Below the pieces are notes generated by a model, which was not told the DNA's origin, searched no databases, and was given only the letters and a program-made list of their open reading frames with translations. Both the position numbers and the translations under genes were made by a program. A stretch of DNA of 64,000 nt from Candidatus Gracilibacteria bacterium (lineage in GTDB: Bacteria; Patescibacteriota; Gracilibacteria; UBA1369; UBA12473): the NCBI GenBank assembly GCA_041658685.1, contig JBAZZS010000003.1, forward strand, positions 163,993 to 227,992, in the 5' to 3' direction. Shown here in pieces: positions 58,328 through 64,000 of this stretch (positions within the stretch are counted from its first letter, which is position 1; every line of letters begins with the position of its first letter).

Positions 58328-59836
58328 ATGCAGGTCAAAGATCAAATTTTAGACTCCCTTAAGGAGCAAATTGAAAAATTTCAATCCGCCGCCAAAGTGG
58401 AAAAAGTGGGACACGTCCTCGAAGTCGGGGATGGAATCGCCCGCATCGTTGGCATTGCGGACGTGGCGTCGCAAGAAATGGTCCATTTTGCCAATGGGCA
58501 AGTGGGCGTGGCGTTGAATCTTGAAGAAGACAGCGTGGGCGCCATTATTCTCGGAAGCGACAAAGGTATTAAAGAAGGCGATGAAGTTCGCACTACAGGC
58601 AAAATTTTGTCCGTGCCGGTGGGGGAGGCGTTGATCGGGCGCGTGGTGGATCCTCTCGGGAACCCACAAGACGGAAAAGGCGAAATTAAAACCGATACAT
58701 TTTATCCGATTGAAAAGATTGCGCCTCGTGTCATCAAACGCAAAGGCGTGAACACTCCGGTTCAAACCGGGGTAAAAGCCGTGGATTCCATGATTCCGAT
58801 TGGTCGAGGACAACGCGAGCTCATCATTGGTGATCGTCAAACCGGAAAAACCGCGATTGCGATTGATACCATCATCAACCAGAAAAGTGAAAACATGATT
58901 TGTGTGTACGTGGCCATTGGACAAAAAGAATCCAAGGTCGCGAAAATTGTGGCGGAGTTGGAAAAGAACGGAGCCATGGATTATACGATTGTGGTTCGTA
59001 CCTCGGCTTGTGATCCTGCGTCTCTCACGTATCTTGCCCCGTTTGCCGGGTGCGCCATGGGTGAATATTTCTTGGATAAAGGAAAAGATGTGCTTGTGGT
59101 GTACGACGATTTATCCAAGCACGCTTGGTCTTATCGTGAAATTTCTTTGTTGCTCCGACGCCCTCCGGGTCGTGAAGCGTATCCCGGGGACGTGTTTTAT
59201 CTCCACTCTCGTTTGTTGGAACGTGCTTGTAAATTGGATGAAAAATACGGCGGAGGTTCTCTCACTGCGTTGCCAATCATTGAAACGCAAGCCGGAGACG
59301 TGTCCGCGTACATTCCGACCAATGTCATTTCCATCACAGACGGGCAAATTTTCTTGGAATCCGATTTGTTTTATAAAGGAGTTCGCCCGGCCTTGAACGT
59401 GGGTATCTCGGTTTCTCGTGTGGGATCTGCGGCTCAGACCAAAGCCATGAAAAAAGTGGCCGGCCGTTTGAAACTTCAACTCGCTCAATATCGTGAACTT
59501 GCGGTGTTTGCTCAATTCGGTTCCGATCTTGACGAAGCCACGCAAAGACAACTCAATCAAGGCGATCGTCTTTCGGAAATTTTGAAGCAAAAACAATACG
59601 CTGCGGTTCCGGTGGAAAAGCAAGTCGTGATTTTGTACGCCGGGATCAATGATTATTTGGCAAAAGTGCCGGTGGCCAAGGTCAAAGAATATGAAGAAAA
59701 ATTATACACCTGGTTCGATGCCAAGTATTCTCCGCTTTTGAAGGATATTAAAACAAAGAAAGAGCTCACGGCCGACATTGAAGAACAACTTAAGAAAGCA
59801 TTGGCTGAGTTCAATTCTGAAATTACTTTTGAATAA
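58328..59836 (+). CDS. atpA: ATP synthase subunit alpha
   Basis: From ATG 58328 the protein has 502 residues. It carries the non-catalytic nucleotide site with Walker A GDRQTGKTAIAIDTI, the family stretch DPLGNPQDGKGEI, VYDDLSKHAWSYREISLLLR, RPPGREAYPGDVFYLHSRLL and the alpha/beta signature PALNVGISVSRVGS. All parts expected of a working subunit are present. An in-frame start at 58238 would overlap atpH and is rejected. Confidence 0.97.
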   Translation: MQVKDQILDSLKEQIEKFQSAAKVEKVGHVLEVGDGIARIVGIADVASQEMVHFANGQVGVALNLEEDSVGAIILGSDKGIKEGDEVRTTGKILSVPVGEALIGRVVDPLGNPQDGKGEIKTDTFYPIEKIAPRVIKRKGVNTPVQTGVKAVDSMIPIGRGQRELIIGDRQTGKTAIAIDTIINQKSENMICVYVAIGQKESKVAKIVAELEKNGAMDYTIVVRTSACDPASLTYLAPFAGCAMGEYFLDKGKDVLVVYDDLSKHAWSYREISLLLRRPPGREAYPGDVFYLHSRLLERACKLDEKYGGGSLTALPIIETQAGDVSAYIPTNVISITDGQIFLESDLFYKGVRPALNVGISVSRVGSAAQTKAMKKVAGRLKLQLAQYRELAVFAQFGSDLDEATQRQLNQGDRLSEILKQKQYAAVPVEKQVVILYAGINDYLAKVPVAKVKEYEEKLYTWFDAKYSPLLKDIKTKKELTADIEEQLKKALAEFNSEITFE

Positions 59837-59847
59837 CTTAAAATTTC

Positions 59848-60762
59848 ATGGGAAATTCCATTAAAGACATTCGAAGGAAAATCAAATCCATTCGCTCCAC
59901 GCGCCAGATCACCAAGGCTATGGAGTTGGTGGCCACGTCCAAGATGAAAAAAGCGGTCGACAATGCCGTGAATCTGCGTTCGTACGGATATTCGGCCATG
60001 AATATTTTGGCAAAATTATCCAAAAAGCAAAAAGATTCTCATCCGTATTTAAAGGATCGTGACGTGAAAAACGTTTTGGTTTTATTGTTCACCACGGATA
60101 AAGGGTTGTGCGGAGGGTTGAATACCAATTTGTTCCGCAAAACCACGCATCTCATCGCTTCGCTTGAGAAGGATTATCCGCAAGCCGCGATTCATTTTGT
60201 GACCTCGGGTCGAAAAGGCGCGGACTTTTTGCGACGTATGGGCAAGACCGTGGACATGGCTTTTCCCGCCTATTCCGTGCATCCCAAGTTTTCCGATATT
60301 TTTCCATTGAGCCGCACTGCGCTTAAAGGGTTTGATAAAGGCAATTACGATCAAGTGTATGTGATTTATCCGGATTTTGAATCCATGTTGTTGCAAAAAC
60401 CCGTGGCGCGCCGATTGTTGCCGTTTTCCCCCGTCGTTTTCGAACAAATGTTGAGTGAATTGGGTTCCAAATTCACAAAAATTGCAGCGCCGGTGGAAAA
60501 AGACATCGATTATAAACTCGAGCCTTCTCCGTATTACATTGCGCAAAACATCATTCCTCAGTTGATTGAAGTCCAATTGTATCAAGCCGTTTTGGAAACC
60601 GCGGCATCCGAGCACAGCGCTCGCATGGTGGCCATGCAAAATGCCACCAAGGCGGCGGATGATTTGTTGTCGGATTTTGTTTTAACTTACAATCAAGTGC
60701 GTCAGGGCGCGATCACGGCGGAAATCGCTGAAATCGCTTCCAGCTCTGCCGCCATCGGATAA
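59848..60762 (+). CDS. atpG: ATP synthase subunit gamma
   Basis: The 304-residue central-stalk protein starts with the rotor helix (DIRRKIKSIRSTRQITKAME, then LVATSKMKKA), has TTDKGLCGGLNTNLFRKTTH in the Rossmann-like middle and the C-terminal rotor helix (SEHSARMVAMQNATKAADDL). Size and motifs are normal. It follows atpA by 11 nt. Confidence 0.95.
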   Translation: MGNSIKDIRRKIKSIRSTRQITKAMELVATSKMKKAVDNAVNLRSYGYSAMNILAKLSKKQKDSHPYLKDRDVKNVLVLLFTTDKGLCGGLNTNLFRKTTHLIASLEKDYPQAAIHFVTSGRKGADFLRRMGKTVDMAFPAYSVHPKFSDIFPLSRTALKGFDKGNYDQVYVIYPDFESMLLQKPVARRLLPFSPVVFEQMLSELGSKFTKIAAPVEKDIDYKLEPSPYYIAQNIIPQLIEVQLYQAVLETAASEHSARMVAMQNATKAADDLLSDFVLTYNQVRQGAITAEIAEIASSSAAIG

Positions 60763-60804
60763 TTTTATTTTCAAAAATTTTCACTTTTTAACTTTCTTAT
60801 TTTT

Positions 60805-62169
60805 ATGCCAGGCAAAGTTACAAAAATCATTGGAGCTGTCGTCGACTGTTCATTCGAAGGGGAAGAACTTCCGCGATTGTATGATGCGTTGGAGGTAAAA
60901 ATTGGGGAAACCACCCTGGTTCTTGAAACCCAACAGCATTTGGGAGGGAATGAGGTGCGCACCGTGGCCATGGGAACCACCGATGGTCTCAGGCGCCATC
61001 AAGATGTGACGAACACCGGAGCCCCGATTTCAGTGCCTGTGGGCCCGGAAACGTTGGGTCGCATGTGCGATGCTTTGGGCACGCCGCTCGACGATCTTCC
61101 GGTAGTGAATTCCAAGAAAAAATATCCGATTCATCGCCCCGCGCCTTCGTTTGCCGAGCAATCCACCAAAACCGAAATTCTTGAAACCGGAATTAAAGTC
61201 ATCGACCTCATCTGTCCGATCATTAAAGGAGGAAAAGTGGGGTTGTTTGGGGGAGCCGGAGTGGGAAAAACGGTCGTGATTATGGAACTCATTCGTAACA
61301 TTGCTCAGGAACACGGAGGACTTTCCGTATTTGCCGGGGTCGGAGAACGCAGTCGTGAAGGAAATGATCTTTACTACGATATGAAAGGATCCGGCGTTTT
61401 GGAAAAAACATCGTTGGTTTTCGGACAAATGAACGAACCCCCTGGCGTTCGTCAACGTGTGGCTTTGACCGGAGTGACCATGGCTGAATATTTCCGTGAT
61501 GAAGCCGGACAAGATGTGCTTTTATTCATCGATAACATCTTCCGTTTCACTCAGGCCGGGTCTGAGGTGTCCGCTCTCTTGGGTCGTATTCCTTCTGCTG
61601 TGGGTTACCAACCGACATTGGCCACGGAAATGGGAGCGCTTCAAGAACGCATCACTTCCACCAAAAAAGGATCCATCACTTCCATCCAGGCTGTGTACGT
61701 GCCTGCCGATGACTTGACCGATCCCGCACCTGCCACCACGTTCGGTCACTTGGATTCTACGGTCGTGTTGTCTCGTGCTTTGTCTGAATTGGGAATTTAT
61801 CCTGCCGTTGATCCTCTCGATTCCACGTCTACGATTTTGGATCCCGCGATTGTGGGAGAAGAGCACTACACCGTGACTCGTGGCGTGCAACGCATTCTTC
61901 AACGCTACAAAGATTTGCAAGATATCATCGCCATCTTGGGTATGGAAGAATTGTCCGAAGACGATAAACTCACGGTGCGCCGCGCTCGTAAGATTCAAAA
62001 ATTCTTATCTCAGCCGTTCTTCGTGGCTGAAACCTTTACCGGACATCCCGGGAAATACGTGTCGCTCAGCGAGACGATTCGAGGATTTAAAGAAATTCTT
62101 GAAGGCAAATGGGACCACATGGATGAAGGCGCCTTCTACATGAAAGGCGGGATTGATGATGTGAAATAA
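60805..62169 (+). CDS. atpD: ATP synthase subunit beta
   Basis: The 454-residue catalytic subunit has Walker A GGAGVGKTVVIMELI, the catalytic Glu in GVGERSREGNDLY, Walker B DVLLFIDNIFRFTQAGSEVS, the DELSEED-like element MEELSEDDKLTV and the signature PAVDPLDSTSTIL. All catalytic parts are present. It is slightly short of the common 460-470. Confidence 0.97.
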   Translation: MPGKVTKIIGAVVDCSFEGEELPRLYDALEVKIGETTLVLETQQHLGGNEVRTVAMGTTDGLRRHQDVTNTGAPISVPVGPETLGRMCDALGTPLDDLPVVNSKKKYPIHRPAPSFAEQSTKTEILETGIKVIDLICPIIKGGKVGLFGGAGVGKTVVIMELIRNIAQEHGGLSVFAGVGERSREGNDLYYDMKGSGVLEKTSLVFGQMNEPPGVRQRVALTGVTMAEYFRDEAGQDVLLFIDNIFRFTQAGSEVSALLGRIPSAVGYQPTLATEMGALQERITSTKKGSITSIQAVYVPADDLTDPAPATTFGHLDSTVVLSRALSELGIYPAVDPLDSTSTILDPAIVGEEHYTVTRGVQRILQRYKDLQDIIAILGMEELSEDDKLTVRRARKIQKFLSQPFFVAETFTGHPGKYVSLSETIRGFKEILEGKWDHMDEGAFYMKGGIDDVK

Positions 62170-62192
62170 TTTAAATATTTTTATTTTTTCTG

Positions 62193-62636
62193 ATGAGCAA
62201 AACCTTTGAACTCAAAATCGTTACGCCGGAAAAGGTCCTGTACAAGGACATCGTGGAGAGTGTCTCTGTGATGACGGCCGAAGGGGAAATCACGGTGATG
62301 GCGAATCATTTGCCCATTATTTCCGCGATTGTGCCCGGTGAATTACGTATTAAAAAAGACGGAGCAATCACTTTCTTTTCTGTGACGCGCGGAGTGTTGG
62401 AAATGGATGGCAAGACCGTGACCTTGCTTACCGATGCGGCGGAACGGGCGGAAGCGATTGATGAAAAACGTGCGGAAGAAGCTCGTGTGCGTGCTCAAAC
62501 CTTGATGGCTGAAAAACGTGGCGATGTGGAAGGGTATGCGGATGCCGTGGCGGAAATGGAACGTGCGCTTTCTCGTGTTCGTATTGCTCGAAAACGTCGA
62601 CATGGTTCTTCGTCCTTTGATTCTCGTTCTTCATGA
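62193..62636 (+). CDS. atpC: ATP synthase subunit epsilon
   Basis: The 147-residue protein has the N-terminal beta sandwich (FELKIVTPEKVLYKDIVESV, GEITVMANHLPIISAIVPGE) and a C-terminal helical arm that is Ala/Glu/Arg-rich, ending RIARKRRHGSSSFDSRSS. Its last 4 nt overlap the next gene, so the AtpI/Z-like gene is translationally coupled. Confidence 0.93.
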   Translation: MSKTFELKIVTPEKVLYKDIVESVSVMTAEGEITVMANHLPIISAIVPGELRIKKDGAITFFSVTRGVLEMDGKTVTLLTDAAERAEAIDEKRAEEARVRAQTLMAEKRGDVEGYADAVAEMERALSRVRIARKRRHGSSSFDSRSS

Positions 62637-62920
62637 AAAATGTCCCCAACAATAATGATAATGATGGAAAAGTGTGGTCCGCGTATCAACTCGCGCTGAC
62701 CCTTGGGTACATGATTGTGATTCCTATGCTTTTGTTCGGAGTTGGAGGCGTGTTGCTTGATAAGCATTTCGATAGTTATCCTTTGTTCGTTTTCATCGGG
62801 TTTTTGTTCGCTCTTACGTCGTCTATGTTCGTGGTTTATACCAAGACCAAGGACATCGTGGTCCAAGGTATGCCTCAAAAGCCAAAATCTAAAATCGAAA
62901 AACCAAATCTGAAACCTTAA
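62633..62920 (+). CDS. atpI: AtpI/AtpZ-like ATP synthase accessory membrane protein
   Basis: The 95-residue protein has two membrane helices (LALTLGYMIVIPMLLFGVGG and YPLFVFIGFLFALTSSMFVV) joined by a short DKHFDS loop, and a Lys/Pro tail. This is the layout of the AtpZ/AtpI-type small proteins, which in other bacteria assist c-ring assembly or Mg2+ entry. Coupling to atpC and position just before atpB support the call. Confidence 0.75.
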   Translation: MKNVPNNNDNDGKVWSAYQLALTLGYMIVIPMLLFGVGGVLLDKHFDSYPLFVFIGFLFALTSSMFVVYTKTKDIVVQGMPQKPKSKIEKPNLKP

Positions 62921-62942
62921 CTTAATAACGCTCGACTCTAAC

Positions 62943-63746
62943 ATGTCCAATACGTTTGTTCCCCCAACACTCGCTTCAGAAACTATTTTTCACATCGGTA
63001 CGTTTGAGGTTCGAAATACCTTGATCACCGCGGTGATGACGTTGGTTTTTTTGACGATTATCGCCTTGCTCGTGCGTCGTAAAAAATACGCCATGGTTCC
63101 GTCCGGGATTCAAAATGTTGTGGAAGCGTTGATTGGCGGTTTTTTTGATTTTTTTGCCGGGGTGATAGGGGATCGTGAAAAGGCGAAAAAGTTTTTTCCG
63201 TTGGTGGCCACGATTTTTTTCTTTGTATTGATTTCCAACTGGATGGGGCTTTTTCCCGGATTCAGCAGTATTGGGATTTGGGAAGAACACGAAGGGCATG
63301 AAATGTTTGTGCCGGTGTTTCGTTCTACGTTTGCCGATGTGAATATGACCTTTGCGCTCGCGCTCATTTCCGTGACCGCGTGTCAGGTTTTTGGGTTTTC
63401 GTTGTTGGGATTTAAAGGATATGCGGGCAAGTTTTTTGTGAATCCGTTTCGTGATCCGATCGGGTGTTTTGTGGGTTTGCTTGAGATCCTTTCCGAATTC
63501 GCCAAGATGATTTCCTTCACCTTTCGTCTTTTCGGTAATGTGTTTGCCGGAGAAGTGTTGTTGGCCGTTATCGCGTTCCTGTTGCCGTGGTGGTTGCCGG
63601 CATCCTTGCCGTTTTACGGTTTGGAGGTTTTCGTCGGATTTATCCAGGCGTTGGTGTTTTCCTTTTTGACGCTTATTTTCTTGAAAGTTGCGACCACGGG
63701 GCATGGAGGTCATGAGGCGCATGAAGGGGCCACGCACGGAGCGTAG
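62943..63746 (+). CDS. atpB: ATP synthase subunit a
   Basis: The 267-residue membrane protein forms the proton half-channels. It has the key helix with the essential Arg in KMISFTFRLFGNVFAGEVLL, the partner helix VFVGFIQALVFSFLTLIFLK, and the early FFPLVATIFFFVLISNWMGL with FPGFSS. A His-rich C-terminal tail (HGGHEAHEGATHGA) is unusual. In most operons atpB comes before atpE; here it is last, after epsilon and the AtpI-like gene. Confidence 0.95.
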   Translation: MSNTFVPPTLASETIFHIGTFEVRNTLITAVMTLVFLTIIALLVRRKKYAMVPSGIQNVVEALIGGFFDFFAGVIGDREKAKKFFPLVATIFFFVLISNWMGLFPGFSSIGIWEEHEGHEMFVPVFRSTFADVNMTFALALISVTACQVFGFSLLGFKGYAGKFFVNPFRDPIGCFVGLLEILSEFAKMISFTFRLFGNVFAGEVLLAVIAFLLPWWLPASLPFYGLEVFVGFIQALVFSFLTLIFLKVATTGHGGHEAHEGATHGA

Positions 63747-63957
63747 TGGAGTGACTTTGGGTAAAATGTTGAATATCAGTAATGGCTGAAGATTTTTTCG
63801 TGGGTGGGAATAATACGTTTTTTAAAATTAAAACGGCTTATTTAAGCTAAAAATTGAGGCAAAAACTCTGCCAGGGCGGGATAGTTAACGAAACTTGGTT
63901 GAAGAATATTTTCTTTTAAATCTGTAAAAGTTTCTTTTTTGTGTCATTTTCTCGTGT

Positions 63958-64000
63958 ATGAATAAAAAACATGAGAAATCTTCCTGCTGTAGTGCTCCTA
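63958..64000 (+). CDS. Start of a Cys-containing protein (runs off right edge)
   Basis: ATG 63958 opens MNKKHEKSSCCSAP before the window ends. The CC near the N-terminus resembles metal-protein starts, but 14 residues cannot identify a family. The 211-nt gap before it shows no terminator I can support. Confidence 0.35.
   Translation, partial: MNKKHEKSSCCSAP

Noticed and set aside
1..64000. UGA recoded to glycine (Gracilibacteria/Absconditabacteria code)
   Set aside because: UGA ends several genes in the expected places, including the 4-nt ATGA overlap at 9135-9138.
1..64000. CRISPR array or insertion sequence with transposase
   Set aside because: I saw no regularly spaced direct repeats of CRISPR type and no transposase or integrase gene; only short non-coding repeats are present.

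Overview
The window looks like a chromosomal segment from an uncultured bacterium with a small genome, most likely of the Patescibacteria/CPR type (a Peregrinibacteria-like lineage is my best guess, by inference only). The hints are many short proteins of unknown family, compact convergent genes that overlap at their ends, single-copy core genes in unusual arrangements, a two-copy CxxC zinc protein with a Lys/Glu tail, SLH-anchored and lipoprotein secreted proteins, and starts that mostly follow T/A-rich leaders without a clear Shine-Dalgarno. UGA is used as a stop (for example at 9136-9138 and 50287-50289), so this is not a UGA-glycine lineage.

Layout. 1-2.8 kb is a leftward division cluster (ftsQ, sbp/DUF1290, small proteins) plus a DUF1858/IscA-like protein. 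2.8-5.0 kb has an MgtE-type transporter, a 29-residue Lys/Ala peptide and an RmlD-like reductase. 5.1-11.9 kb is a histidine operon under a TrpR-family regulator: hisR, hisG, hisD, a kinase-like gene, hisH, a hisA-hisF fusion and hisIE. hisB, hisC and a histidinol phosphatase are not here. 12-13.2 kb is an SLH/C39 surface protein. 13.2-15.5 kb is an A/T-rich accessory island with a DUF5677 protein facing a TIR-domain gene broken by a frameshift in an A8 run. 15.5-18.7 kb holds an MFS transporter, dus and an unknown gene. 18.8-22.6 kb is the B12-dependent ribonucleotide reductase behind a promoter with an 11-bp triple repeat and paired NrdR boxes.

22.65-23.21 kb carries no gene but folds on paper into a large multi-arm RNA closed by a perfect 16-bp helix; I do not recognise its class. 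It is followed by two very large proteins of unknown function (763 and 1307 residues) and two secreted beta-propeller paralogues. 32-35.4 kb has a metal exporter, an ABC exporter and a SanA-like protein. 35.7-43.9 kb has an RRM protein, GNAT, rlmN, two base deaminases, lipoproteins and unknowns. 43.9-48.3 kb has two transporters, a GNAT and an ABC-F ATPase. 48.4-55.8 kb is rich in metal and envelope genes: an ArsR regulator with its operator, a Cys-rich zinc ribbon, an ArsP-like permease, two secreted peptidase-like lipoproteins and a CopB-type ATPase with a Met-rich mini-protein. One tRNA-Asn lies at 56.5 kb.

56.9-63.7 kb is a complete F-type ATP synthase operon in a permuted order (c, c, b, delta, alpha, gamma, beta, epsilon, AtpI/Z-like, a) with two nearly identical c-subunit genes. 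A family of short GC-rich hairpin repeats is scattered through the window, including one copy read in frame inside rlmN.
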